DNA of 64,000 nucleotides from JACPUX01 sp964517465. Its GTDB lineage: Bacteria > Pseudomonadota > Gammaproteobacteria > Burkholderiales > Casimicrobiaceae. The notes under the pieces are model-generated. The model made no database searches and was not told the DNA's origin. It saw only the letters and a program-made list of their open reading frames with translations. Of this stretch, positions 8,584 through 18,700 are shown one piece after another (within the stretch, counting starts at the first letter, position 1; each line of letters begins with the position of its first letter). Both the position numbers and the translations under genes were made by a program. The stretch is taken from assembly GCA_964517465.1 (NCBI GenBank), contig CAZFEK010000017.1, positions 1 to 64,000 on the forward strand, written 5' to 3'.

Positions 8584-10350
8584 TCAGGGGCAAGTGCCGA
8601 TCAGGTAGTAGTTGCTGCCGGTTTGTTTCAAAGTGGTGCGCACGAAGATGTTGTAGAGGCCCATGTTCTGGTTCGAGCCATTGGCCAGGGCGTAGCCCCA
8701 GCTCACGTGGGCGCGGCCCAGGCGAACGTGATCGTAGTTGCTGGCAGTAAAGCAGGCCGGCGCAGCTTGGGTGGTAACGGTGATTTCGCTGCTGCGAGCG
8801 CTTTCGCCTGAAGCGTTAGCGGCGCTCACGGCATAGCGATAGGTGGTCGCCGCCGTGAGCCCGCTGTCGCTGTAGCTCGTGCCCGCGATCGAGGCGACCT
8901 GGTTGCCGTTTCGGTAGAGGCGGTAGCTGGTTGCGCCGGCGCTGCTGGTCCAACTGAGATTCACCGCACTGGAATTGGGGCTGGAGCCCGATAGCCCGGC
9001 GGGCGTGGCCGGCGGGGCGCCGCCGGAATTCGAGGTGCTGGCACTCACACTGGCGGAGGGCGCACTTTCCCCGTGCGCGTTGACGGCCGTTACCGCGTAG
9101 ACGTAGGTGGTTCCGGCGGCCAGACCGCCATCGGTGTAGCTCGTCGTGCCGGCGGTGCCGACTCGGTTGCCGTCGCGATATACCCCGTAGGATGCAGCAC
9201 CGGTGACCCCACTCCAAGCCAAACTGATGCTGTTGGTGCTGTTGCCGGTTGTGGCGAGCCCGCTCGGGCTGGCCGGCGCGCTGCCGCCTTGGTAACCGGC
9301 GGTGAGGCGGTCGACCATGGCGACGATGGCCGCCATCTGCACCCCGCCTTTCTTGTCGAAGCTGCTTCCGCCATACCAACCGATCCAGTCCCAGCAGCCG
9401 TTCGGATTGCTGAGCGACCCGCTGGCAGCGGTGGCGTGGGTGGTGTTGTCAGCCACGGTTTGCGGATAAAGCACGATGATGCGGTTCGTGTCCGCCCACT
9501 TGTTGTAGCCGGTGTTGCTGACGAATTTGGTTCCGATCGCGCCTTGGTATTGCTTGCAGCCGTGCAGCGCGACATGCACCTGGCAGACCTCCCCGGCTTG
9601 GCAGGCGGCGGGAAGGTAGACCCAAGCAGTGGTGTCCATGCCGTTTCCGCCGCTCACGAATGCGGCTTGATCAAACTGGACCAAGCTGCCGGAGAGGTTG
9701 CCGGTATTGCGCGCATTGAGCGGACCGTAGATCTGTTGCAAGACGGCGCCGGCGCCATCGAAGCCGCAATTGCTGATGTAGGGAGAAACGGCGCTGTTGC
9801 AGGCGTTGTTGCCGGCGCTGTCAGAATCGGTGGGAAAGGTATGTGCGGCGCTGGCCAGTTTGTCGTAGCGCACGCTGGCGGCCGGAACAAAAGCCCCCTC
9901 GGTCGCATAGAGCTTGTAGGTTTGGTCCATCACGCTCGTGCCCACGGTGGTGTCCTTGCCGCCGCTGAAAAGGTAGAGCTTCTGAGCGGCAAGGTGGCTG
10001 ATGGAATCGATGCTGCCGCCGCTCCAGGCCCGCATATTGGTGATCGAGGTGTTGATGGGCGGGGTTTGTGTGTACATGCACTGCGAATAGCTGCGCTGAC
10101 CGGCGCAGTCGTAGAGACCGCCAGCGAAAAGTCCGACCCCGGCGGGGAATTTCGCCGAATACGCGACCCCCAGCTGACCCGCCATGAACGCGCCGGAGGA
10201 CAAACCCGATACGCTCACCGATGAGGGCGGGGCGTTATAGCTGCCCAGCGCCGGCGCGGCCGCGGCCGGTGCGGCCAGCAACAACCAGCCGCAGAACAAG
10301 CCGGCTTGGCCGGCCCCGCTGATCCAGCGAGCCCAATTTCCGATCGCCAT
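8584..10350 (-). CDS. phaZ: Extracellular PHB depolymerase, type 2 catalytic domain, with two FN3 domains
   Basis: A 588-residue secreted protein. Residues 1-32 form a signal peptide (hydrophobic core LFCGWLLLAAPAAAA, cleavage after an Ala run). The lipase box G49-L-S51-S-G is near the N-terminus and the oxyanion segment VHVALHGCKQ comes after it. That order defines the type 2 catalytic domain of short-chain-length polyhydroxyalkanoate depolymerases. Two fibronectin type III modules follow (about residues 358-440 and 448-530), joined by Ser/Gly/Pro linkers. A C-terminal domain of ~55 residues with Cys near both ends (ACFTASNYDHV ... GTCP) probably binds polymer. It would hydrolyse poly(3-hydroxybutyrate) outside the cell. 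It is a single gene, divergent from ilvA. Confidence 0.88.
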   Translation of the reverse strand: MAIGNWARWISGAGQAGLFCGWLLLAAPAAAAPALGSYNAPPSSVSVSGLSSGAFMAGQLGVAYSAKFPAGVGLFAGGLYDCAGQRSYSQCMYTQTPPINTSITNMRAWSGGSIDSISHLAAQKLYLFSGGKDTTVGTSVMDQTYKLYATEGAFVPAASVRYDKLASAAHTFPTDSDSAGNNACNSAVSPYISNCGFDGAGAVLQQIYGPLNARNTGNLSGSLVQFDQAAFVSGGNGMDTTAWVYLPAACQAGEVCQVHVALHGCKQYQGAIGTKFVSNTGYNKWADTNRIIVLYPQTVADNTTHATAASGSLSNPNGCWDWIGWYGGSSFDKKGGVQMAAIVAMVDRLTAGYQGGSAPASPSGLATTGNSTNSISLAWSGVTGAASYGVYRDGNRVGTAGTTSYTDGGLAAGTTYVYAVTAVNAHGESAPSASVSASTSNSGGAPPATPAGLSGSSPNSSAVNLSWTSSAGATSYRLYRNGNQVASIAGTSYSDSGLTAATTYRYAVSAANASGESARSSEITVTTQAAPACFTASNYDHVRLGRAHVSWGYALANGSNQNMGLYNIFVRTTLKQTGSNYYLIGTCP

Positions 10351-10372
10351 CTTCCCCTCCTTGGGTTGTAAT

Positions 10373-10382
10373 TAACTAGTTA
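10373..10382. promoter_or_regulatory. Perfect palindrome in the phaZ-ilvA divergent region, possible operator
   Basis: TAACTAGTTA is a perfect 10-bp palindrome in an AT-rich patch (10370-10392) that stands out from the GC-rich surroundings. It lies 22 bp upstream of the phaZ start codon on the minus strand and could be an operator for either divergent gene. No matching regulator is identifiable nearby. Confidence 0.35.
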
Positions 10383-10539
10383 GATAATAAACGGCAAAGA
10401 GCTTAGCATCGGAAATGAAGGTTTGGGAAGGCCTGCTTCGGATATTTCCTTTTCCCGGATAGGCTTTTTGACTTGGTGCTTTGGCATCAAGGACTTTCCT
10501 GCTACCCTTCGCACTTTGCTCGAATATTATCAGGCCGCC

Positions 10540-12054
10540 ATGGCCACCGATTACCTTCAAAAGATCCTTACCGCTCGGGTTTACGATGTTGCGGTCGAAT
10601 CGCCGCTAGAGCGAGCGAGCGCGCTGAGCAGTCGCTTGTCGAACCAAATACTGCTCAAGCGCGAGGACCAGCAGCCGGTTTTCTCCTTCAAGTTGCGCGG
10701 GGCCTATAACAAAATGGCTCATCTCTCCGCGGAGCAACTCCGGCGCGGGGTCATTGCGGCTTCCGCGGGCAATCATGCCCAGGGAGTGGCGCTTTCGGCG
10801 GCGCGCCTGGGGTGCCGGGCGACCATCGTCATGCCGGTGACCACGCCCCAGATCAAAGTGCAGGCGGTTCAGGCGCGCGGCGCCGTAGTCCTCTTGCACG
10901 GGGACTCGTATTCCGAGGCTTACGAGCGCGCGGCCGGCGAAGCCGAAGAAAGCGGTGCGGTATTCGTGCATCCTTACGACGATCCGGAGGTGATTGCCGG
11001 CCAAGGGACCATAGGCATGGAAATTCTGCGCCAGCATCAAGGGTCCATGGAGGCGATCTTCGTGCCGGTAGGCGGCGGGGGGTTGATCGCCGGGATTGCC
11101 GCTTACGTCAGGCGAGTCCGTCCGCAAATCAAGATCATCGGCGTCGAGCCCGTCGATGCGGACGCCATGGCCCGATCGTTGGAGGCCGGGCGCCGCGTGG
11201 TTTTGAAGCAGGTCGGACTGTTTGCCGATGGCGTCGCGGTAAAACAGGTCGGCAAAGAAACCTTCCGCTTGTGTCGCGAATTGGTCGATGAGGTGGTATT
11301 GGTGGATACCGATGCCATTTGTGCGGCGATCAAAGACGTATTCCAAGACACCCGATCGGTGCTGGAGCCTGCCGGGGCGCTCTCCGTCGCCGGCGTGAAG
11401 CGCTACGTCGAGCGGCACCGCCTCAAGGACAGAACTTTGGTCGCGATCGCCTCGGGCGCGAACATGAACTTTGATCGGTTGCGCTTCGTGGCCGAGCGAG
11501 CCGAGGTGGGCGAGCAGCGCGAGGCGATCCTCGCGGTGACCATTCCCGAACGTCCGGGAAGTTTTCGGGAATTCTGCGAGATCCTCGGCAAGCGCTCCAT
11601 CACGGAGTTCAATTATCGCTATGCCGACCCCAAAGTCGCCCATATTTTTGTCGGCGTCGAAGTCGGTGGTCGTCAGGAGGCTGGGCGCATCGTCGGCGAG
11701 CTCCATCGACGGCGCATCGAGGCTTATGATCTCACCGACAACGAAATGGCCAAGCTGCACGTGCGGCACTTGGTCGGCGGCCACGCGCCCCGGGCGGAGC
11801 ATGAGATCCTCTACCGCTTCGAATTCCCTGAGCGGCCAGGGGCGCTGATGAAATTCCTGGACAGCATGAGCACGGGGTGGAATATCAGCCTCTTCCACTA
11901 TCGCAATCACGGCGCGGATTCGGGGCGCGTGCTGGTGGGCATGCAAGTGCCGCCTCGGGACAAAACGGCTTTCGCCGCGTTTTTGGCCGGACTCGGGTAT
12001 GATTACCAAGAGGAGACAAGCAACCTCGCTTACCGCCTCTTTCTTGGGCAGTGA
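10540..12054 (+). CDS. ilvA: Threonine ammonia-lyase, biosynthetic (threonine deaminase)
   Basis: A 504-residue PLP enzyme that converts threonine to 2-oxobutanoate, the first committed step of isoleucine synthesis. The PLP lysine is K51 in the motif S-F-K-L-R-G-A-Y-N-K-M. The glycine loop VGGGGLIAG and SAGNHAQGVA are present. The C-terminal ~170 residues hold two ACT-like regulatory modules (each starting IPERPGSF or FPERPGAL), as in the isoleucine-inhibited biosynthetic enzyme (E. coli 514). The frame is open 39 codons upstream, but the ATG at 10540 gives the normal N-terminus (MATDYLQKILTARVYDV). No leader peptide or riboswitch was recognised upstream. Confidence 0.95.
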   Translation: MATDYLQKILTARVYDVAVESPLERASALSSRLSNQILLKREDQQPVFSFKLRGAYNKMAHLSAEQLRRGVIAASAGNHAQGVALSAARLGCRATIVMPVTTPQIKVQAVQARGAVVLLHGDSYSEAYERAAGEAEESGAVFVHPYDDPEVIAGQGTIGMEILRQHQGSMEAIFVPVGGGGLIAGIAAYVRRVRPQIKIIGVEPVDADAMARSLEAGRRVVLKQVGLFADGVAVKQVGKETFRLCRELVDEVVLVDTDAICAAIKDVFQDTRSVLEPAGALSVAGVKRYVERHRLKDRTLVAIASGANMNFDRLRFVAERAEVGEQREAILAVTIPERPGSFREFCEILGKRSITEFNYRYADPKVAHIFVGVEVGGRQEAGRIVGELHRRRIEAYDLTDNEMAKLHVRHLVGGHAPRAEHEILYRFEFPERPGALMKFLDSMSTGWNISLFHYRNHGADSGRVLVGMQVPPRDKTAFAAFLAGLGYDYQEETSNLAYRLFLGQ

Positions 12055-12194
12055 GCGCCCGCCGTCAGGGAATACCCCGATGGCGCGGGTTCTAGAGTTC
12101 GGCATGCTCTAGGCATTTTTTCACGAGCATGGCAATATAGGCGCAAAGGTCGATCAAAAGGCGGCGTAAGCTTTGCCGGGAGAGAGGGGAAGCG

Positions 12195-12584
12195 TTGGCT
12201 GAAAGCAATCCATTGGCGGGCGTCAAAGTGATGGTGATTGACGATAGCAACACCATCCGTCGGAGTGCCGAGATTTTTTTGCTCCAGGCAGGGTGCCAGG
12301 TGATCTTGGCGGAAGATGGCTTCGACGCGCTGGCAAAGATCGCCGATCACCTGCCGGATCTCATATTTGTCGATATCATGATGCCCCGGCTGGACGGCTA
12401 CCAAACCTGCGCGCTGATCAAGAAGAACGCCAAGTTCCGGACTACGCCGGTGATCATGTTATCTAGCAAGGACGGGTTGTTCGATCGTGCGCGCGGCCGC
12501 ATGGTCGGCTCCGACGAGTACTTGACCAAACCGTTCACCAAAGACAGTTTGCTCAAGGCTGTGGGTGCCCACGTCAAACCATGA
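12195..12584 (+). CDS. pilG: Twitching motility response regulator PilG
   Basis: A 129-residue single-domain CheY-like receiver. The acidic pocket is VIDDSN, with the phospho-acceptor D60 in F-V-D-I-M-M-P-R-L-D-G and the conserved Lys in YLTKPFTKDSLL. It has no output domain. It is the first gene of a pilG-pilH-pilI-pilJ-chpA cluster, so it should be phosphorylated by ChpA and act on type IV pilus extension. The start is TTG at 12195, preceded by GAGAGGGGAAG. There is a 27-bp gap to pilH. The assignment PilG rather than PilH rests on position and on the wording of the N-terminus. Confidence 0.93.
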   Translation: MAESNPLAGVKVMVIDDSNTIRRSAEIFLLQAGCQVILAEDGFDALAKIADHLPDLIFVDIMMPRLDGYQTCALIKKNAKFRTTPVIMLSSKDGLFDRARGRMVGSDEYLTKPFTKDSLLKAVGAHVKP

Positions 12585-12611
12585 GCCGCGCACTTTTTTC
12601 GGGGAAGTAAC

Positions 12612-12977
12612 ATGGCCGTAAAGCGAATTCTCGTCGTTGACGATTCGCCCACCGAGCGACACGTGCTCGGCGAGATGCTGACCAGCGCCGGGTATGAGGT
12701 GGTAATGGCAGACAGCGGGGAGGACTCGATCCAGAAGGCGCGGGAACTCAAGCCCGACTTGGTGCTGATGGACGTGGTGATGCCCGGTCTCAACGGCTTT
12801 CAGGCGACCCGAGCGATCTCGCGCGACGAGATCACCAAGAGCATACCGATCATTCTGTGCACCACCAAGAGCCAGGAAACCGACAAAATTTGGGGTTTGC
12901 GCCAGGGCGCACGGGACTATATCGTCAAGCCCGTGAACAAAGACGAGCTTTTGAAAAAGATCGCGTCTTACTCCTGA
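12612..12977 (+). CDS. pilH: Twitching motility response regulator PilH
   Basis: A 121-residue stand-alone receiver domain. It has VVDDSPTERHVLGEML at the N-terminus, the phospho-acceptor D54 in L-M-D-V-V-M-P-G-L-N-G, and the conserved Lys in YIVKPVNKDELL. It is the second receiver of the Pil-Chp pathway, which in Pseudomonas counteracts PilG and acts with pilus retraction. The ATG has GGGGAAG upstream. It is followed by pilI after 10 bp and is certainly in the same transcription unit. Confidence 0.93.
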   Translation: MAVKRILVVDDSPTERHVLGEMLTSAGYEVVMADSGEDSIQKARELKPDLVLMDVVMPGLNGFQATRAISRDEITKSIPIILCTTKSQETDKIWGLRQGARDYIVKPVNKDELLKKIASYS

Positions 12978-12987
12978 GCCCCGTCCC

Positions 12988-13512
12988 ATGGCCAAAGCCC
13001 ACCGCGTCAACCTTCGCGAATTCCAGCAAGCGCTGGCGGAGCGCCTGCAGAACAAGACCGCCGCTCAGGTGGGTGCTGCGCGGCTGGGGGTGGTCACGGC
13101 TGGCGAGCGATGGCTGGTGCGCTTGTCGCACGCCGGCGAAGTGATTCAAGTTCCGGCAATTACCCCGGTGCCGCTCACCCAAGCGTGGTTTCTGGGCGTC
13201 ACCAATATTCGGGGCAATCTATTTAGCGTAACCGATTTCTCCCGCTACATCGGGCGTGACCCGACGCCGATCACGGTGCAAAGCCGCCTCTTGCTCTTTG
13301 GCCAGCGTTTCGCCGAATTGCGTGCAGGCTTGGTCGTGCAGCAGGTTGTTGGGTTGCGTAACGTCGCCGGCTGGACCAGGCTCGAACACCAAGCCGACGC
13401 CAACTGGGACTGGCTGGGGGCGAGCTGGCAGGCTCCCGGCGGTGAAGTCTGGCGAGAGATCGACATGGCCCGGTTGGCCCGTAGCCAATCGTTCCTTAAG
13501 GTAGGTTTGTAG
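12988..13512 (+). CDS. pilI: CheW-like scaffold protein PilI
   Basis: A 174-residue CheW-domain protein that couples the chemoreceptor PilJ to the kinase ChpA in the Pil-Chp array. Recognisable CheW features are GERWLVRLSHAGEVIQVPAITPVPLTQAWFLGVTNIRGNLFSVTDFSRYIG and the LLLFGQRFAELRAGLVVQQVVGLRNV strand set (quoted here only as landmarks at residues 37-88 and 95-120). No membrane segment. It lies between pilH (10 bp upstream) and pilJ (52 bp downstream). Confidence 0.92.
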   Translation: MAKAHRVNLREFQQALAERLQNKTAAQVGAARLGVVTAGERWLVRLSHAGEVIQVPAITPVPLTQAWFLGVTNIRGNLFSVTDFSRYIGRDPTPITVQSRLLLFGQRFAELRAGLVVQQVVGLRNVAGWTRLEHQADANWDWLGASWQAPGGEVWREIDMARLARSQSFLKVGL

Positions 13513-13564
13513 GCAGAACAGCCTGCTCCGCCGAGGGCAGGAGTGAGGGGAAGGGTGACGGAAG

Positions 13565-15748
13565 ATGAAACTGAATTGGCTCGGTTCCGGAAAAGCGGAT
13601 GAGACGGGTGTGGCAACGATCATGCAAACGGGGGCGGGGATGCTCGAACCCGGCTACGATCCAAACGCCACGGTGGCGATCATGGATGAGATGCGAAAGA
13701 CCGCCAAGGGCGCGGGAAGGCCCACCGTGCTCCCGCTGATCGGCGACCTGCCGATCACCAAGCAGTTTCAGTACCTGATCGCTGCGCTGATCGTGCTGAT
13801 CCTGATCTCGGGTTTGCTTTTCGTGTTGGAAATCCGCAGCACCTCGCAGGCGTCCGCCGGGGCGGGAACGGCAACGGAAATGCAGATGCTTTCCCAGCGG
13901 CTGGCGCGCGGCGTGGCTCAGACGGTGCTTGGCAACCAGGGCGGTTTTGATCAGGTGAAGGACGCCAAGGACCGCTTCCGTGGCAACCTCGACGCTTTGA
14001 TGAAAGGCGGCACGGTGCGCGGCGTGGACGTTGCCGCCACTTCGAACGACGAGATGCTGGCGGTTTTGCAAAGCATTGCGACTCGCTGGGAGAAGACCGA
14101 GGCGGCGGCCAACCTTGTGCTCGCAAACAAAGAAGCGCTCACGACCTTGAACGCGGGCGTCGACAACATCAATCAGGGCAATGGGCCTTTGCTGGAGATT
14201 TCCGAGCAAGCCGCGACGCAGCTTGCGCAGGCGGGCGGCACGGTGAAGGAAGTCGCTTTTGCCAACCAGCTCGTGATGTTGACCCAGCGGATTGCGAAGA
14301 ACTCGAATGCCCTGCGCGCCGGCGATGAAATCGATCCCGAAGTGGCCTTCCTGCTGGGCAAGGACGTGGGTACTTTCCGCGATGTGCTCAACGGTCTCCT
14401 GAAGGGCAGCGAGCCGCTGCGTCTGGCGCCGGTGCGCGATGGCGACACCCGACAGACCCTCGCGGACCTCCAGAAGCGCTTCCAGGAGTACGAGGGGCGG
14501 GTCAACGCAATTCTGCAGAACATGCAAAAGCTGGTTGCCGCCAAACAAGCGGCGCGAGCCATCAACCTCGATTCCGAGCCCCTGCTCAAGGACACCGAAA
14601 AACTTTCCGAAGGTTTTATCGGCACCGAGAAGGGCTTCTCCTGGGACACCGCGGGCGCCATACTCTTTGCCCTCCTTGCCCTGGCGGTGCTGGTGCTGTT
14701 GGTGAAACTGTTCCTGGACGACGCTCGCTTGCGAGCCTTCCAGTCGGAACAGGAAAACAAACGGAACCAGGAAGCCATTTTGCGGCTCCTGAACGAGATG
14801 GGCAACCTCGCGGAAGGTGACCTCACGGTGCGCGCGAGCGTGACGGAAGACGTGACTGGGGCGATCGCGGACTCCATCAACTTCACCATCGAAGAGCTGC
14901 GCTCTTTGGTGACGGGGATCAACAGCGCGACCGACCAGGTGACGAAAGCGACCCAGGAAGCTCAGGCCATTTCCAACCGGCTATTCGAGGCCTCGCAAAG
15001 GCAGTCGAAAGAGATTCAGGCCGCCAGCGCCTCGGTTTTGCAAATGGCCCAGTCCATCAACGAAGTTTCCGTTTCCGCCGCCCAGTCCGCCCGAGTCGCT
15101 CAGCAGGCGCTGGCCGCCGCCGAAAAGGGCGGCACCGCGGTGCAGGACCAGATTACGGGCATGAACGAAATTCGCGGCCAAATCCAGGAAACCTCGAAAC
15201 GAATCAAGCGCCTGGGGGAGAGCTCGCTGGAGATCGGTGAAATCGTGGAGCTGATTTCCGACATTACCGAGCAAACCAACGTGCTGGCCTTGAACGCGGC
15301 CATTCAGGCGGCGTCTGCGGGCGAAGCGGGGCGAGGCTTCACGGTGGTGGCCGAAGAAGTGCAGCGGCTTGCGGAACGCTCGGGCGAGGCGACCAAACAG
15401 ATCGAAGCGATCGTGAAAACGATTCAGGCCGACACCCAAGATGCCGTGGCCGCTATGGACAAGAGCACCCAGGGGGTGGTGGAAGGAACGAAACTATCCG
15501 ATGCTGCCGGCCAGGCGCTGGATGAAATTCGACGCGTTTCGAGCGATCTTGCGGAGCTGATTCAGGGCATTTCCGGGCAGACGCAGCGGCAGTCGGCATC
15601 CGTGTCCGACGTGACCCGAGGCATGCAAGGCATACTGCGGATCACCGAGGAAACCACCGAGGGCACCAAGCAAACCAACGTGTCCATTGCGGAACTGACT
15701 CGCCTTGCCGCGGAACTGCGCGCTTCGGTGGCCGGTTTCAAGGTTTGA
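13565..15748 (+). CDS. pilJ: Twitching motility chemoreceptor PilJ
   Basis: A 727-residue methyl-accepting chemotaxis protein. A cytoplasmic N-terminus of ~70 residues precedes TM1 (about 70-95, FQYLIAALIVLILISGLL). A periplasmic sensor follows, made of two PilJ-type helical modules (each containing a QMLSQRLA or VMLTQRIAKN segment). Then come TM2 (about 360-382), a HAMP region and the signalling hairpin with the conserved tip EQTNVLALNAAIQAASAGE. It is expected to sense retracted pilin or surface contact and to control ChpA. The cluster has no pilK methyltransferase and no chpB methylesterase gene, so any receptor methylation depends on enzymes outside the window. Confidence 0.95.
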   Translation: MKLNWLGSGKADETGVATIMQTGAGMLEPGYDPNATVAIMDEMRKTAKGAGRPTVLPLIGDLPITKQFQYLIAALIVLILISGLLFVLEIRSTSQASAGAGTATEMQMLSQRLARGVAQTVLGNQGGFDQVKDAKDRFRGNLDALMKGGTVRGVDVAATSNDEMLAVLQSIATRWEKTEAAANLVLANKEALTTLNAGVDNINQGNGPLLEISEQAATQLAQAGGTVKEVAFANQLVMLTQRIAKNSNALRAGDEIDPEVAFLLGKDVGTFRDVLNGLLKGSEPLRLAPVRDGDTRQTLADLQKRFQEYEGRVNAILQNMQKLVAAKQAARAINLDSEPLLKDTEKLSEGFIGTEKGFSWDTAGAILFALLALAVLVLLVKLFLDDARLRAFQSEQENKRNQEAILRLLNEMGNLAEGDLTVRASVTEDVTGAIADSINFTIEELRSLVTGINSATDQVTKATQEAQAISNRLFEASQRQSKEIQAASASVLQMAQSINEVSVSAAQSARVAQQALAAAEKGGTAVQDQITGMNEIRGQIQETSKRIKRLGESSLEIGEIVELISDITEQTNVLALNAAIQAASAGEAGRGFTVVAEEVQRLAERSGEATKQIEAIVKTIQADTQDAVAAMDKSTQGVVEGTKLSDAAGQALDEIRRVSSDLAELIQGISGQTQRQSASVSDVTRGMQGILRITEETTEGTKQTNVSIAELTRLAAELRASVAGFKV

Positions 15749-15778
15749 TTTCTTTCGCATTGCTGAGGACTGCCAGGG

Positions 15779-18700
15779 GTGGCCACCGATAACAGCATGG
15801 ATGTCGACCTCGGTCCGCTGACCTGGGTCAAGCCGGAGATCGATCAAGCGGTCTCGCGCGGGCTCGAAGCTTTGGGCTCGTTCTATTCCAATCCGGACGA
15901 CCAGGCCGCGCTTCGCTTGGCGCAGAGCCATTTGCATCAGGTAACCGGCGCGCTGCAAATCGTCGGCCTGGAAGGCGTGATCCAATTCGCCGAGGAAATC
16001 GAGCGCCAATCCGATCGCCTCGGCGATCTGGCGCCCCAGGAAATCGGTTCGGCGGTCGCCGCGATAGACCGCGCCGCACGCGCCCTGGGTGCCTACCTGG
16101 AGGATTTGGTCAGCGGCGTTGCCGCGGTGCCGCTGCGCCTGTTCAAGGAATACGAGGCGATGCAGAAGCAGCGGGGCGTGCGCGCCTCGTCGCCCACCGA
16201 CCTCTTCTTCCCGGATCTTGGCCAGCGGCCACCGCGCAGCGAAAGTATCGTTTCACTCCCGGCAAGCAAGCTGCCGGGACACCTCGTGCGCTGCCGGCGG
16301 CAGTTCCAGCAGGGGCTGCTCAACTGGCTGCGAGGCGACGCCAACGGGCTGGCCATCATGCGCGAGGCGGTTCAGTCGATCGAAGACGCCCAGGCAGTTC
16401 CAACCCAGCGAGCTTTCTGGTGGTCGGTCGGAGGCCTGTTCGAGGGTGTGGCCACCGATCTCATCGAAACCAACTTGCCGACCAAGATGGCGGCGGCCCG
16501 CGTCGACTTGCAGATTCGGCGATTGATCGAGGGCAGCGGCAAGGTCGCCGATCGCTTGCGCCGCGAAGTGCTCTATTTCCTCGCCACCGCGCCGGAAGGC
16601 GGCGAATCGGCGCCGAGATTGGCCCAGGTTCAGAAACTCTACCGCTTGCACTCGCTGTTGCCGCCGCCGGAGACGGTCGAGGAGGCGGAATGGGTGCGAA
16701 TTCAGCCGCTGTTGCGAGATTCGCGCGATTTGCTGGCAAGTGCCAAGGACGCCTGGCTCAAGTTCACCTCCGGTCGCAAAGACAGCCTGCCCGTATTGCG
16801 CCAGGCGCTCGAAGGCCTGCGCGGCAAAGGCGAGGCGCTCAAACATGGGGCGATTCAGGAGCTTTTCGCGGCGCTGTCCTACGCCGTCGACAGCATGGTT
16901 GCCCGCGGCGCCAAAGAAGCGTCCGAAGGCATGGCGGTCGAGTTCGCCACGGCACTGCTGCTGGCCGAAAGCGCGCTCGACGGGTACAAACATCTTTCTG
17001 CCGAATTCCCGCGCCAGGTGCAGGCCATGGCTCAGCGCCTGCAGGCTGCCGCGCTCGATTTGCCGCCGCCCGCCGAAACCGCCGATGTCGCACTGCTCGA
17101 CGACATGGCGCGGCGCGCGCAGGAGCGCATGCTGCTCTCTCAAGTGGCGCGCGAAATCCAGACCAACTTGCGGCAAATCGAGCAGGTTCTGGACGCCTTT
17201 TTCCGAGATCACGAAAAGCGTGCCGACCTGGGCGGATTGTCTTCGCCCATGCGTCAAGTCGAGGGGGCCCTGCGCATCCTCGGACTCGATCGGGCCAACG
17301 AATTGCTGGTGCTCTGCGGCAAGGAAATCGAGGAATTGGCGCAGCCAGAAGCGCCAATCGATCAGCAGCGCCTCGAAGGGCTGGCTGAATCTTTGTCCGC
17401 GCTTGGCTTCTTCGTCGAAGCGGTGGAGCAGCAGCGTCCCGATGCCGATCGGCTGATCGAGCCGATGCTGCGCCGGCGCCTGGGCCTGCCCGAGGAAAGG
17501 CCGACCGCCGAGGAGGAAGCACTCGAGGAAACGGTGGAAAGCGGCTTGCGAGATCAGCGCAGCCAGCTCGCACCGCTCATGGACGCGATCCAGCAACAGC
17601 CCGAGGATACCGCCGCGCGCGCCGAATTGCGCCAGCAATTGGTAGCGGTCAAACACGATGCCGAATTGGTGGCCGACGCGAAACTCACCGAGGCCACCGC
17701 CGAAGCGCTTTCGCTGCTCGATTCCGAAACCGCGGTGCCGGTAGACCGGTTGACCGAGGCGATCAAAGGGATTGCGGTGGCGCCGGAGGCTGCGCCGGCG
17801 CCGGCGCCGTCCGCCGAGACGATCCGTTTGCTGGAAGCGGGTGAAGAGAAACTCGACGCCGAGCTCCTCGAGATTTATCTCACCGAAGCCGAGGAAGTGC
17901 TGCAGACGGTCCAAGAGCATCTGGGCATTTGCCGTGCCCATCCGCATGACACCGAGGCCTTGCGGACGGTTCGCCGCGGCTTTCATACGCTCAAGGGCAG
18001 CGGCCGCATGGTGGGGCTGTTCGAATTGGGCGAAATCGCGTGGTGGATCGAGCAACGCCTCAACCGGTGGTTGGAAGAGGAACGTCCAGCCTCGATCGCG
18101 CTGCTCGACATGGTCGACATGGCGCGGGAGCTTTTTGCCCAGTGGGTGGGCGAACTGCAGGCTAAGGGACGGGTGGCGCCTGAAACCGCCGCTTTGCGCG
18201 ACGCAATGGCCAAGGTCGATGCCGAGCTTGGACCCAATGCACCGCCGCCCCCGGCGCCTTTGCCCAGCGGCCGTGCCGGGAGTACCGCTGCGGCAGAAGC
18301 GAGGCCTGCGCCCAAGGTTTCCAGCTCCGGACCTTTGGCCGAAGCGAAGGAGGTGGTCATCGGTGACCAGACCATTTCCGCCACCCTGCACAAGATACTG
18401 GTCGATGAGGCAAGGCAGCACCTGCAGACGCTGAGCACAGAACTTGACTTGTTGCAGTTCGACCCCGCGCAACCCCCTGGCCAGCCGATGGTGCGTGCTG
18501 CGCACACCTTGTGCGGCATCCATCGCACGGCCGGCTTCCCGGTGGTCGCCGAGCTGGCTTCGGCGCTCGAACACGGGCTGTTGGCGCTGCAACAAGAGCA
18601 GTCGGGCTTGCCTCGGGAGTGCCAACCCTTGGTTGCTTCCGCAGTTGCCCAGCTCCGTCTGTGGGTAGAAGAAATCGCCGAAAAGCGTCCCCTGCCCGAA

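Noticed and set aside
8816..9560. Direct repeats in phaZ as DNA repeats
   Set aside because: They are explained by two homologous FN3 protein modules; the DNA copies are divergent.
10383..10539. Attenuator, leader peptide or riboswitch in front of ilvA
   Set aside because: No Ile/Val/Leu-rich short frame, no paired alternative hairpins and no T-run are visible; TTGACT at 10468 lacks a -10 at proper distance.
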